A stretch of 64,000 nt of DNA from Paraburkholderia sp. ZP32-5 (GTDB taxonomy: Bacteria > Pseudomonadota > Gammaproteobacteria > Burkholderiales > Burkholderiaceae). The position numbers were made by a program, and so were the translations under genes. The DNA is taken from contig NZ_JAJEJP010000001.1 of NCBI RefSeq assembly GCF_021390495.1, positions 3,596,001-3,660,000 on the forward strand, read 5' to 3'. Shown in pieces: positions 54,528 to 64,000 of the stretch (positions are counted from its first letter, which is position 1; every line of letters starts with the position of its first letter). A model generated the notes under the pieces. That model was given only the letters and a program-made list of their open reading frames with translations, did not search any database and was not told the origin of the DNA.

Positions 54528-55127
54528 TCACAGCTGATGTACGAAAGAACGGATACCGCCGAGCATCATCTCCACTGATATCGCCACGAGTACGAGGCCC
54601 ATCAGCCGCTCGAAAGCCGCCATCGTGCGCTCGCCGAGCCACGCCTGAATACGCTCGGCCAGCATCAGCACGATTGCACAGACGATCATCGTGACGGTCA
54701 GCGCGCCGATCCACTCGAACGTCTTGCCGGGCGCCTGCGAGGTCAGCAGCATTACCGTCGCGAGCGCCGACGGACCCGCGAGCGCGGGAATCGCGAGCGG
54801 CACGATCAGCGGTTCGCCGCCACGCGCGTCGCCGCCGAACGGACCGTCCGGATGCGGGAACACCATACGCAGCGCGATCAGGAACAGCACGATCCCGCCG
54901 CCGATCCGCAGCGACTGGTCCGACAGGCTCATCATGCGCAGAAAGCCCTGACCGAGCACCATGAACACCAGCAGGATCGCAAACGCAATAGCAACTTCGC
55001 GCAGGATGACGACCGTGCGACGCTCGGGCGCCACGCCGCGCAGACAGCTGATGAAAAGTGGGATGTTGCCTAGCGGATCGGTAATCAGAACCAGCAGCAC
55101 GGTCGCGGACAGGAAGGTGTACTCCAC
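54528..55127 (-). CDS. MarC-family integral membrane protein
   Basis: A 199-residue inner-membrane protein with six hydrophobic segments. It has LITDPLGNIPLFISCL near residue 15 (the MarC NPxGNxP-type motif, here DPLGNIP) and IPLAIPALAGPSALATVMLL near 110, which repeat in the two halves of the fold. The family was once linked to multiple antibiotic resistance, but no transport activity is established. It runs leftward just after proS in the same direction. Confidence 0.9.
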   Translation of the reverse strand: MEYTFLSATVLLVLITDPLGNIPLFISCLRGVAPERRTVVILREVAIAFAILLVFMVLGQGFLRMMSLSDQSLRIGGGIVLFLIALRMVFPHPDGPFGGDARGGEPLIVPLAIPALAGPSALATVMLLTSQAPGKTFEWIGALTVTMIVCAIVLMLAERIQAWLGERTMAAFERLMGLVLVAISVEMMLGGIRSFVHQL

Positions 55128-55139
55128 TGCCCGCTCCGT

Positions 55140-56876
55140 TTAGCCCGCGAGCGCCGCGCGCACTTTGCCGATCACGGTTGTGGCGGCTTCCTCGACCGGC
55201 AGCAGTGTCGCTTCAGAATCGCGCCGGCCCTGATACTCGAGCTTGCCGTCCTTCAGACCGCGCTCGCCGATCACCAGACGATGCGGCACGCCGATCAGCT
55301 CCCAGTCGGCGAACATCACGCCCGGGCGCTCGCCTCGATCGTCGAGGATCACGTCGATGCCGGCCGCGACGAGTTCCGCGTACAGCTTGTCGGCCTGCTC
55401 GCGCACCGCGTCGCTGCGGTCATAGCCCATCGGGCACAGCACGACTTCGAACGGCGCGATCGACTCCGGCCAGATGATGCCCTTGTCGTCGAAGTTCTGT
55501 TCGATCGCGGCGCCGAGAATACGCGTGACGCCGATGCCGTAGCAGCCCATTTCCATCGGCCGCGGCTTGCCGGTCTCGTCGAGGCAGGTTGCGTTCATCG
55601 CCTCGGAGTATTTGGTGCCGAGCTGGAACACGTGGCCCACTTCGATGCCGCGGCAGATGTCGATCACGCCCTTGCCGTCCGGCGACGGATCGCCCTTCCG
55701 CACGTTGCGGATGTCGGCAACGACCGGCTCCGGCAGATCACGGCCCCAGTTCACGCCGGTGATGTGATAGTCGACCTCGTTCGCGCCGACCACGAAGTCG
55801 CTCATGTTCGCGACCGTGCTGTCCGCGATCACGTTGACCGACTTCTTCGTGTTGATCGGACCCAGGTAGCCGGGCGGCGTGCCGAAGGTCTCGATGATCT
55901 CGGCTTCGGTCGCCATGCGGAAATTACCGAGGCCGGCAAGCTTGGCCGCCTTGATCTCGTTCAGATCGTGATCACCGCGCAGCATCAGCAACCAGATGGT
56001 CGCCGGCGCGCCTTCGTTCTCGGTGGCGAGCACGACCGACTTGATCGTGCGCTCGAGCGGAATGTTCAGCAGTTCGGCAACCGCCTCGCACTTCGCCTTG
56101 CCGGGCGTCGCGGTCTTTTTCATCTCTTCTGCCGGCGCCGCGCGTTGCGCGATCAGCGGCAGCGCTTCGGCGGCTTCGACGTTCGCGGCGAAATCCGAGG
56201 TCGGGCAATAAGCGATATCGTCTTCGCCGGTCTCGGCGATCACGTGGAACTCATGCGAGCCGCTGCCGCCGATCGAGCCGTTATCGGCCGCGACCGCGCG
56301 GAAGTCCAGACCGAGACGCGTGAAGATGCGCACGTACGCGTCGTACATCTTGCGATACGACTCGCGCAGACCCTCGATGTCCTTGTCGAACGAATACGCG
56401 TCTTTCATGATGAATTCGCGGCCGCGCATCACGCCGAAACGCGGACGGATTTCGTCGCGGAACTTGGTCTGCACCTGGTAGAAGTTCACCGGCAACTGAC
56501 GGTAGCTTTTGATCTGATTGCGCGCGATGTCAGTGACGACTTCCTCATGCGTCGGGCCCATCACGAAGTCGGCCTGCTTGCGGTCCTTGAAGCGCAGCAG
56601 CTCGGGACCGTACTTTTCCCAGCGGCCCGATTCCTGCCACAGCTCGGCCGGCTGCACGGCCGGCATCAGCAGTTCGATGGCGCCCGCCCGGTTCATTTCC
56701 TCGCGCACGATCGCTTCCACTTTACGGATCGAACGCAGCCCGATCGGCAGATAGTTATAGATACCGCCGGCGACGCGACGGATCATGCCCGCGCGCACCA
56801 TGAGCTTGTGGCTGATGATTTCGGCGTCGGCGGGCGCTTCTTTCAGGGTGCCGATAAAGAAACGGGAGGCTTTCAT
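55140..56876 (-). CDS. proS: Prolyl-tRNA synthetase (bacterial type)
   Basis: Class II synthetase charging tRNA-Pro; a tRNA-Pro gene is also in this window. The 578-residue protein has the N-terminal core ([24 protein letters not shown]), motif 2 [21 protein letters not shown] near 140, the bacterial editing (INS) insertion about 225-405 and motif 3 ending [15 protein letters not shown] near 447, followed by the anticodon domain. It lies divergent from rppH with 304 bp between. Confidence 0.96.
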   Translation of the reverse strand: MKASRFFIGTLKEAPADAEIISHKLMVRAGMIRRVAGGIYNYLPIGLRSIRKVEAIVREEMNRAGAIELLMPAVQPAELWQESGRWEKYGPELLRFKDRKQADFVMGPTHEEVVTDIARNQIKSYRQLPVNFYQVQTKFRDEIRPRFGVMRGREFIMKDAYSFDKDIEGLRESYRKMYDAYVRIFTRLGLDFRAVAADNGSIGGSGSHEFHVIAETGEDDIAYCPTSDFAANVEAAEALPLIAQRAAPAEEMKKTATPGKAKCEAVAELLNIPLERTIKSVVLATENEGAPATIWLLMLRGDHDLNEIKAAKLAGLGNFRMATEAEIIETFGTPPGYLGPINTKKSVNVIADSTVANMSDFVVGANEVDYHITGVNWGRDLPEPVVADIRNVRKGDPSPDGKGVIDICRGIEVGHVFQLGTKYSEAMNATCLDETGKPRPMEMGCYGIGVTRILGAAIEQNFDDKGIIWPESIAPFEVVLCPMGYDRSDAVREQADKLYAELVAAGIDVILDDRGERPGVMFADWELIGVPHRLVIGERGLKDGKLEYQGRRDSEATLLPVEEAATTVIGKVRAALAG

Positions 56877-57180
56877 TCAGATTGTCCAAAAGCGGCGGCT
56901 CCGGTGGGACCGCCCGAAAAGGTGAAAACGTTTTGGGGAACTCGATACAGATCCGACGCCGGGCCAGCGCGCTTCAGCCGACTGTGGCGGCACGCTGCTC
57001 CCGAGCGGCGCCGAAACCACCGCGCAAAGCCTTCGCGCAAGGGATAAGGCACGGAAAACCGACAGGCTACCGCAAACCCGGCCGGTTGCGGCGAATCGTT
57101 CCAATCTTCCTCGATTCGGTGCGTCGGGTCCGTTATCTGTTTATAATCAAAGCAATTTTAAAGGATTCGAAGGTGGTTGT

Positions 57181-57909
57181 ATGCTGGATCGTGAAGGCTT
57201 TCGCCCGAACGTCGGCATCATCCTCTTGAACGCGCACAACGAGGTGTTTTGGGGCAAACGGCTCCGTGAACATTCCTGGCAGTTTCCGCAAGGGGGCATC
57301 AAATATGGTGAGACCCCCGTGCAAGCGATGTATCGGGAGTTACACGAAGAAACCGGGCTGCTTCCTGAGCACGTCAAGGTGATCGGTCGTACGCGCGACT
57401 GGTTGCGTTATGAGGTGCCTGACAAGTTCATCAAGCGCGAAGTACGCGGTCATTACCGCGGCCAGAAACAAATCTGGTTCTTGCTTCGGATGGTAGGACG
57501 CGATTGCGACATCTGTTTGCGCGCCACCGACCACCCTGAGTTCGATGCGTGGCGCTGGAACGAATATTGGGTGCCGCTCGACTGTGTGATCGAGTTCAAG
57601 CGGGATGTGTATCAGTTGGCGCTGACGGAGCTATCCCGTTTCATGCGCCGGCCTGCGCCGCGTGCGGAAAAACCTGGCGGGCACCATGGGTCGCGTTATC
57701 CGCGGGTAGCACCGTCAATGCAGAACCCGCCGGATTCCACAGTAACCATGGTCGCTACCGTGAGTTCGGTTACCGTCGAGACATCGACACATGTGCTGGT
57801 CGTGCCGGATTGCGGTTCCGGCGCGCGGGGGCCGGCAAGACCCGTGCGAGAGCGTGAAACGGCCGACGAGGCCGCTATCCCGCTAGTTCGCCCGGGCATG
57901 CGCGATTAA
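57181..57909 (+). CDS. rppH: RNA pyrophosphohydrolase RppH
   Basis: Nudix enzyme removing pyrophosphate from mRNA 5' ends to start decay. The Nudix box [20 protein letters not shown] runs from about residue 38, and the core ([17 protein letters not shown] to about 160) matches the family. The protein is 242 residues, against about 160 in E. coli, because of a Pro/Val/Thr-rich tail unlike the catalytic part. TATAAT at 57142-57147 is a good -10, 33 bases before the ATG, with a weak -35. The 304-bp gap to proS otherwise shows nothing. Confidence 0.94.
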   Translation: MLDREGFRPNVGIILLNAHNEVFWGKRLREHSWQFPQGGIKYGETPVQAMYRELHEETGLLPEHVKVIGRTRDWLRYEVPDKFIKREVRGHYRGQKQIWFLLRMVGRDCDICLRATDHPEFDAWRWNEYWVPLDCVIEFKRDVYQLALTELSRFMRRPAPRAEKPGGHHGSRYPRVAPSMQNPPDSTVTMVATVSSVTVETSTHVLVVPDCGSGARGPARPVRERETADEAAIPLVRPGMRD

Positions 57910-57985
57910 CCATTCCAGGCGGCTGCCCATGCTGCCTCTCTCTGGCGCGGCTTTCGGGCCGCGCCGCCGTTTCGAGGGAATCATA

Positions 57986-58543
57986 TTGAAAGCATTTGTA
58001 CTCGCCGTGGCGTGCGTCGCCACTGGCGCCCTGCTGGCAGGCTGCTCGAGCGCCGGCAAACCGACCAATAAAGACGACAGCGCGTTCACGTACCTGCTGG
58101 ACCGCAAGTCCAATTGGGTTGAGAACAAAGTGGACTCGCTGCCGCCACTGCCGACGGAAGCGAATCTGCTGCCGTTCGAAGTCTCCGGCAACACGCCGCT
58201 GCAGTTTGCGATCGACAAGAACTCGGTGAGCGTCGGCACCGACGGCGTGGTGCGCTACACGGTAGTTGTCGTGAGCCCGAGCGGCGCGCGCAACGTCAAT
58301 TACCAGGGGATCCGCTGCGATACCTATGAATGGCGCCAGTACGCCGGCCTGAACGCGGATCACGACGGCTGGGATACAACGGTCGCCACTGAGTTCTCGC
58401 GTATCGAAGACGGTGCACTGAACGCATACCAGTCGGCGCTGTATCAGGACTATATGTGCGCGAACAAGATGCCGACCGGCAGCGCGAAAGAGATTGTCGA
58501 AAATATCCGCTACAAGCGGACACGGACGTCGCAAATTCACTGA
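57986..58543 (+). CDS. CNP1-like family lipoprotein
   Basis: A 185-residue envelope lipoprotein: basic start, hydrophobic core, lipobox LLAGC (cysteine near 20), then a mature domain with LPPFEV-like and VRYTVVVVSPSGARNV segments matching the CNP1-like family. Members are known from Neisseria and betaproteobacteria; function is unknown. The TTG start is chosen because GAGGGA precedes it and the lipoprotein signal begins there. It lies 76 bp after rppH and ends before a strong terminator. Confidence 0.87.
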   Translation: MKAFVLAVACVATGALLAGCSSAGKPTNKDDSAFTYLLDRKSNWVENKVDSLPPLPTEANLLPFEVSGNTPLQFAIDKNSVSVGTDGVVRYTVVVVSPSGARNVNYQGIRCDTYEWRQYAGLNADHDGWDTTVATEFSRIEDGALNAYQSALYQDYMCANKMPTGSAKEIVENIRYKRTRTSQIH

Positions 58544-58594
58544 AGGCGGTACTTGCGGGGAAGCGTGCGGATCAACGTACGCAACTCCGAAGAG

Positions 58595-58632
58595 AAAAAA
58601 GCCGTTCCGGCCTGCGCTGGAACGGCTTTTTT
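58595..58632. terminator. Bidirectional terminator
   Basis: GCCGTTCC (58601-58608) and GGAACGGC (58619-58626) form a perfect 8-bp stem flanked by A and T runs. It serves the lipoprotein gene and, from the right, proB. Confidence 0.88.
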
Positions 58633-58673
58633 ATCGGCTTTTCACGGTCGATCCACCCGTGCTGCCCGAAATC

Positions 58674-59792
58674 TCAAATCAGCACGAGGTTGTCCCTATG
58701 GATCAACTCTGGCTCAAGCATATAGCCGAGCACCGATTCGATTTCGCCGCTCGCGCGCCGCTGGATCAGTTTGGTTTCCGCACTGCTGTAATTCGTCAAA
58801 CCGCGCGCGACCTCGCGTCCCGACGCGCTCAGGCAAGCGATCACCTCGCCGCGCGCAAACGCGCCCTGCACGCCGACGATGCCGATAGGCAACAGGCTCT
58901 TACCACCGGCGGTCAACTTCTCGACCGCGCCATCGTCTATTACGACATGACCGCGCACCTGCAAGTGATCAGCCATCCATTGCTTGCGCGCCGCCATGCG
59001 CGCGGTGCGAGCGATCAACTGCGTGCCGATCCCCTCGCCCGCCGCGAGCCGCATCAGTACATCCGCCTCGCGCCCGCTCGCGATCACCGTGTTGGCGCCG
59101 CTATGAGCCGCGCGTTTGGCGGCGAGAATCTTGGTGAGCATGCCGCCGCGGCCCAGGCTCGAACCAGCGCCCCCCGCCATCGCCTCGAGTTCCGGCGCGC
59201 CGGCGTCGGCCTGCTGGACGAGCGTCGCCGAGGGATCCTTGCGCGGATCGGCGGTAAACAGGCCTTGTTGGTCCGTAAGAATGACGAGCGCGTCGCCTTC
59301 GATCAGATTCGCAACCAGCGCGCCGAGCGTGTCGTTATCGCCGAACTTGATTTCGTCGGTCACGACGGTGTCGTTTTCGTTGATGATCGGCACGACTCCG
59401 AGGCGCAGTAGCGTGAGCAGCGTGGAGCGCGCATTCAGATAGCGCTCGCGATCGGCGAGATCGGCGTGCGTGAGCAGGATCTGCGCGGTCTGGATCGAAT
59501 GTTCGGCGAAGCGGCTTTCGTATACCTGCGCGAGCCCCATCTGACCGACGGCCGCGGCCGCCTGCAGCTCGTCGATTTCACGGGGACGCTTTGTCCAGCC
59601 GAGACGCTGCATGCCCTCGGCGATCGCCCCCGAGCTCACCAGCACGACCTCCTTGCCCTGCGCGCGCAGCGCGGCAATCTGCGCGGCCCAGCGGCCGATC
59701 GCTGCATGATCGAGGCCGCGCCCGTCGTTTGTAACGAGGCTCGAGCCGACTTTCACTACCAATCGCCGTGAATCTGCGATGACGGAACGCAT
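58674..59792 (-). CDS. proB: Glutamate 5-kinase
   Basis: First step of proline synthesis, phosphorylating glutamate. The 372-residue protein has the kinase domain ([53 protein letters not shown], residues 1-260) and a C-terminal PUA domain (about 280-365). The frame is open 78 codons upstream, but [18 protein letters not shown] is the family start. It follows obg by 70 bp in the same direction, the usual rplU-rpmA-obg-proB order. Confidence 0.96.
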   Translation of the reverse strand: MRSVIADSRRLVVKVGSSLVTNDGRGLDHAAIGRWAAQIAALRAQGKEVVLVSSGAIAEGMQRLGWTKRPREIDELQAAAAVGQMGLAQVYESRFAEHSIQTAQILLTHADLADRERYLNARSTLLTLLRLGVVPIINENDTVVTDEIKFGDNDTLGALVANLIEGDALVILTDQQGLFTADPRKDPSATLVQQADAGAPELEAMAGGAGSSLGRGGMLTKILAAKRAAHSGANTVIASGREADVLMRLAAGEGIGTQLIARTARMAARKQWMADHLQVRGHVVIDDGAVEKLTAGGKSLLPIGIVGVQGAFARGEVIACLSASGREVARGLTNYSSAETKLIQRRASGEIESVLGYMLEPELIHRDNLVLI

Positions 59793-59862
59793 TGTGCGTT
59801 GTCTCCCAAGATGACGCGTGATGCATGCCGGCAGCCCGCCGCTGGCACCGGCGCTCGAATTT

Positions 59863-61092
<1,230 letters not shown>

Positions 61093-61173
61093 TCAATCGA
61101 CCACGCAGCGTAGGCGCCGGCCAACGCCATGCCTGGCGTCGCGGTCATAGCGCGTCAAAGCGCGCGCCAGAAT

Positions 61174-61204
61174 AAAAAAGGCCCCGCAAACTTCGCGGGG
61201 CCTT
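61174..61204 (-). terminator. rpmA terminator
   Basis: A 10-bp stem (AAGGCCCCGC, 61178-61187, with GCGGGGCCTT, 61195-61204) is followed by six T on the minus strand. It lies between rpmA and obg. Confidence 0.85.
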
Positions 61205-61236
61205 GTTCCGGTCCTGAAGCCCGTGCCTGATTTAAC

Positions 61237-61497
61237 TCAGGCTGCCGGGACGACGGAAACGGTGTGCTTCTTCGCTGCGCCCTTGGTCGAGAACTGGACG
61301 TGGCCGTCCTTCAGCGCGAACAGGGTGTGATCCTTGCCCATGCCGACGTTCTCACCAGCGTGCATACGCGTGCCGCGCTGACGCACGATGATGCCACCAG
61401 CATTGATAGCCTGGCCGCCGTAAACCTTCACGCCGAGGCGCTTCGATTCGGAGTCGCGGCCGTTCCGGGACGATCCGCCTGCCTTTTTGTGTGCCAT
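61237..61497 (-). CDS. rpmA: 50S ribosomal protein L27
   Basis: The 86-residue ribosomal protein starts [20 protein letters not shown] and has the full L27 pattern ([20 protein letters not shown], then [13 protein letters not shown]). The N-terminal MAHKKAGG reaches toward the peptidyl-transferase centre in known structures. It follows rplU by 25 bp. Confidence 0.98.
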   Translation of the reverse strand: MAHKKAGGSSRNGRDSESKRLGVKVYGGQAINAGGIIVRQRGTRMHAGENVGMGKDHTLFALKDGHVQFSTKGAAKKHTVSVVPAA

Positions 61498-61522
61498 TTG
61501 ATTTGCTCCTTAACCGGTGCGC

Positions 61523-61834
61523 TTACGCGTTGATCGCGTCGATGCGCAGTTCGGTATAGTTCTGGCGGTGGCCGCCATGCTTCTGGTAGTGCTTCCGGCG
61601 ACGCATCTTGAAGATGGTCACTTTAGCGTGACGACCTTGCGACACGACGGTAGCCTTGACGGAAGCCCCACTGACCAGCGGCGTACCGAACTTAATCGAT
61701 TCGCCTTCGCCCACTGCGAGAACCTGGTCGAGCGTGATTTCTGCGTCAATGTCTGCCGGTATCTGTTCTACTTTAAGTTTTTCGCCGACGGCAACCTTGT
61801 ACTGCTTGCCACCGGTTTTTATGACCGCGTACAT
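61523..61834 (-). CDS. rplU: 50S ribosomal protein L21
   Basis: The 103-residue protein starts [20 protein letters not shown] and ends with [20 protein letters not shown] and a short tail. In-frame upstream codons are not family-like, and GAGG precedes the chosen ATG. It is the first gene of the rplU-rpmA unit, driven by a near-consensus promoter. Confidence 0.98.
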   Translation of the reverse strand: MYAVIKTGGKQYKVAVGEKLKVEQIPADIDAEITLDQVLAVGEGESIKFGTPLVSGASVKATVVSQGRHAKVTIFKMRRRKHYQKHGGHRQNYTELRIDAINA

Positions 61835-61888
61835 TGAGAACCTCACTCTGTATTCATTTTTCCCACGCACCGCGCGCGGAAACTGTTG

Positions 61889-61917
61889 ATTATACATAGA
61901 GTTAGCTGCTCGGTCAA
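61889..61917 (-). promoter_or_regulatory. rplU-rpmA promoter
   Basis: Minus-strand TTGACC (61912-61917) and perfect TATAAT (61889-61894) at 17 bases give a start near 61882. It is the best sigma70 promoter recognised in the window. Confidence 0.8.
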
Positions 61918-62085
61918 AATCCGCTTACCGATCCGTTTTTCGCCCTGCTTCGTGGCCTTTTTCGCGCGCTCTCGCGCCACCGCACACGCCGAGCGCTGCT
62001 CCTCGCCCCGTCTCGGCCCGCGGCGGCGCGGTCGCTCAGAACGCCCCCGCGCGGCAGCGACGACCCGGAAACGCCATGATCGCCT

Positions 62086-62091
62086 TATAAT
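62086..62091 (+). promoter_or_regulatory. ispB -10 element
   Basis: Perfect TATAAT ends 26 bases before the ispB ATG; the -35 is poor. Confidence 0.45.
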
Positions 62092-62117
62092 TCGCGGCAT
62101 TACCCAATTCAGCCATC

Positions 62118-63110
62118 ATGTCGTCGACCGCCACTTCCTCCCCCAACGTCGCCAGCCTGCTTGCTCCGATCGTCGAAGACATGCAGCAGGTCAATCGCGT
62201 CATCCGGCAACGTCTTGCGTCCGACGTGATGCTGATAAACCAGATCTCCGAGTACATCATCAGTGCCGGCGGCAAACGGCTGCGTCCGGCGTTGCTGCTG
62301 TTGGTGGCGGGGGCTCTGGGCGACACGACGGGCCACCGGCACGAACTGGCCGCGGTCGTCGAATTCATCCACACCGCAACATTGCTGCATGACGACGTCG
62401 TCGACGAATCCGATCTACGACGCGGTCGGCAAACCGCCAATGCACTCTTCGGCAACGCCGCGAGCGTGCTGGTCGGCGATTTCCTTTACTCGCGCTCGTT
62501 CCAGATGATGGTCGGCGTAGGCAAGATGCGCGTGATGGAAATTCTTTCGGAGGCGACCAACATCATCTCCGAAGGCGAAGTGCTGCAATTGCTGAACATG
62601 CACGACGCCGACGTCGACGAAGCCCGTTACATGCAGGTGATCCGCTACAAGACGGCCAAGCTGTTCGAAGCGGCTGCCCAGCTCGGCGCGGTGCTGGCCG
62701 GCGCGGACGCCAAAACCGAAGCCGCTGCGGCGGAGTATGGCCGCCGCATCGGCACCGCGTTCCAGATCATGGATGACTGGCTCGATTACACAGGCACGGC
62801 CGAATCGATGGGCAAGAACGCCGGTGACGATCTGCGCGAAGGCAAGCCGACGCTGCCGCTCATCTATCTGATCGAGCGCGGCACCCCGGAACAGTCCGCG
62901 CTTGCGCGCGAAGCAATCGAGCACGGCGGCACCGACCGTTTCGATACGATTTTCGACGCGATTACACGCTCCGGCGCACTCGATCACACGCTTGAATGCG
63001 CGAAACAGGAAGCTCAGGCGGCCGCAGCGGCTATTTCCTCGTTCCCCCATTCCATTTTTAAAGAGAGCCTGCTAGAATTATGTTCTTACTCGACGGCAAG
63101 ACAGTCTTGA
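62118..63110 (+). CDS. ispB: Octaprenyl diphosphate synthase
   Basis: Makes the C40 side chain of ubiquinone from FPP and IPP. The 330-residue trans-prenyltransferase has the first Asp-rich motif LLHDDVVDESDLRRG near residue 93 and the second FQIMDDWLDYTG near 218. ISAGGKRLRPALLLL near 50 is the diphosphate-binding site. It is divergent from rplU. A TATAAT at 62086-62091 gives a very short leader. The tRNA-Pro gene follows in 49 bp. Confidence 0.96.
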   Translation: MSSTATSSPNVASLLAPIVEDMQQVNRVIRQRLASDVMLINQISEYIISAGGKRLRPALLLLVAGALGDTTGHRHELAAVVEFIHTATLLHDDVVDESDLRRGRQTANALFGNAASVLVGDFLYSRSFQMMVGVGKMRVMEILSEATNIISEGEVLQLLNMHDADVDEARYMQVIRYKTAKLFEAAAQLGAVLAGADAKTEAAAAEYGRRIGTAFQIMDDWLDYTGTAESMGKNAGDDLREGKPTLPLIYLIERGTPEQSALAREAIEHGGTDRFDTIFDAITRSGALDHTLECAKQEAQAAAAAISSFPHSIFKESLLELCSYSTARQS

Positions 63111-63159
63111 ACGAGACTGAAATGCCGGATTAGTCTGAATCGAGTCAGCAGTACCAAAT

Positions 63160-63236
63160 CGGGGTGTAGCTTAGCCTGGTAGAGCGCTACGTTCGGGACG
63201 TAGAGGCCGGAGGTTCGAATCCTCTCACCCCGACCA
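63160..63236 (+). tRNA. tRNA-Pro (anticodon CGG)
   Basis: A 77-base cloverleaf: acceptor CGGGGTG pairs with CACCCCG, D arm with GCTTAGCCTGGTAGAGC, anticodon stem CTACG/CGTAG with loop TTCGGGA giving anticodon CGG, T arm with GGTTCGAATCC, and an encoded CCA end. It reads CCG codons. Confidence 0.97.
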
Positions 63237-63266
63237 GATTCTTCCTGTTAGTTCAGGGTTCGAGAA

Positions 63267-63296
63267 ACCGCCGCAGCAATGCTCGGCGGTTTTTTT
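63267..63296 (+). terminator. Terminator after tRNA-Pro
   Basis: ACCGCCG (63267-63273) and CGGCGGT (63284-63290) form a 7-bp stem with a 10-base loop and a T-run. It ends the ispB and tRNA transcripts before the CNNM gene. Confidence 0.8.
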
Positions 63297-63432
63297 GTTT
63301 GTGCGATGGCTTTTCATTGCCCACGTGACCAGCAATCCGGTCTCGTTTCGCCGACGCCGCGACGCGCGCGGCGGTACGCGCTACCCCCTCTGCTATATTC
63401 TCTCCATCCCTTTCCCTCAATTTTCACGACGC

Positions 63433-64000
63433 GTGGAACAACTTCCCTTATGGGCGCAGATTGGCGCCGTCTTTCTGCTGCTCATCTGCTCCGCCTTCTT
63501 TTCCATTTCCGAGACAGCGATGATGGCGCTGAACCGCCATCGGCTGAAATATCTCGCCAGCCGGAATGCTCTCGGCGCGAAGACCACCCAAGGGCTGCTC
63601 GCACACACCGATCAGCTACTGAGCGTCATTCTGATCGGCAACAACCTGTTCAACACGATCATCCCCGTCCTGACTACCTCGATCGCGCTGCACACGTTCG
63701 GCCGTAACAATCTCGTGCTCTCGATCGCGACCGGCATCGTCGCGTTCCTGATCATCGTGTTCGCGGAAATCACGCCGAAGATCGTCGGCGCGACGTTTCC
63801 CGAAAAGATCGCACTGCCCGCGAGCCTGCTGATCGGCCCGCTGATGCGCGCGGCGAAGCCGCTCATCTGGTTCGTCAATCTGTTCGCCAACGGCATCCTG
63901 CGCGTACTGCACATCAACACGAAGGGGGCGCGCGAACAGCGGCTGTCCACCGAGGAATTGCGCACCATCGTGCTCGAATCAGGCAGCTTCATGCCGACCA
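63433..64000 (+). CDS. CNNM/CorC (DUF21, HlyC/CorC) transporter-type protein, N-terminal part
   Basis: About 189 residues are visible and the gene runs off the window. The GTG start begins VEQLPLWAQIGAVFLLLICS, followed by FSISETAMMALNRHRLKYLA, the DUF21 signature, and further membrane segments (LVLSIATGIVAFLIIVFAE, ITPKIVGATFP). The TEELRTIVLESG segment at the end starts the linker before the expected CBS pair. Such proteins handle divalent cations or membrane integrity. The start codon is inferred from homology and the lack of an upstream ATG in frame. Confidence 0.88.
   Translation, partial: MEQLPLWAQIGAVFLLLICSAFFSISETAMMALNRHRLKYLASRNALGAKTTQGLLAHTDQLLSVILIGNNLFNTIIPVLTTSIALHTFGRNNLVLSIATGIVAFLIIVFAEITPKIVGATFPEKIALPASLLIGPLMRAAKPLIWFVNLFANGILRVLHINTKGAREQRLSTEELRTIVLESGSFMPT

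Overview
The window is a GC-rich, densely packed bacterial chromosome segment. Gene content and order (tkt-gap, aroQ-accB-accC-prmA, mpl-yqiA, rplU-rpmA-obg-proB, tRNA-Pro next to a CNNM/CorC gene) fit a betaproteobacterium of the Burkholderiaceae, most likely Burkholderia or Paraburkholderia. That placement rests on recognised protein families and remembered gene order, not on a search. About 56 protein genes, one tRNA and several regulatory structures can be supported. No insertion sequence, prophage or CRISPR array was seen.

Layout. 1-3.9 kb: allantoin/ureide catabolism (allA, cut by the edge, and alc), a DctA-type carrier and a divergent FadR-type regulator, with two FadR-like palindromes between carrier and regulator. 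4-7.1 kb: gap and tkt. 7.4-9.7 kb: a spermidine-synthase-like gene, a VOC protein and rsmE. 9.8-10.8 kb: a secreted barnase-type RNase with its barstar-type inhibitor, followed by a strongly structured candidate small RNA and then maeB. 13.7-17.2 kb: thiL-pgpA, pncC, a cupin and pyrF.

17.5-28.2 kb is one long leftward sugar cluster: aldose epimerase, lactonase, sugar dehydrogenase, AraFGH ABC importer, a second SDR, DgoA aldolase, DgoK kinase and an IclR regulator. Together they describe periplasmic capture of galactose/arabinose, oxidation to the lactone and acid, and aldol cleavage through KDPGal. The sugar-acid dehydratase step is missing from the window.

28.5-34.6 kb: wall and shikimate genes (mtgA, aroE), an RNB exoribonuclease, a YqiA-type esterase and mpl. 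34.8-43.3 kb: rightward genes (NTase-like protein, TlpA-like thioredoxin, aroQ, accBC, prmA, DUF3426, tpx, PfkB kinase, glycine-zipper lipoprotein). 43.7-50.2 kb: a histone-H1-like Lys/Ala repeat protein and the class Ia ribonucleotide reductase genes, widely separated, with an NrdR box pair, two DnaA boxes and a possible 44-residue leader ORF ahead of nrdA. 50.3-64 kb: ampD, CcsA/YpjD, ffh, hpt, marC, proS, rppH, proB, obg, rpmA-rplU, ispB, tRNA-Pro(CGG) and the start of a CNNM/CorC gene.

The observations most worth pursuing are the candidate RNA at 11.0-11.2 kb, the regulatory architecture of the nrd locus, the RNase/barstar pair, the 30-bp dyad at 32.5 kb and the incomplete galactose/arabinose pathway. 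Most of the rest is ordinary housekeeping content.
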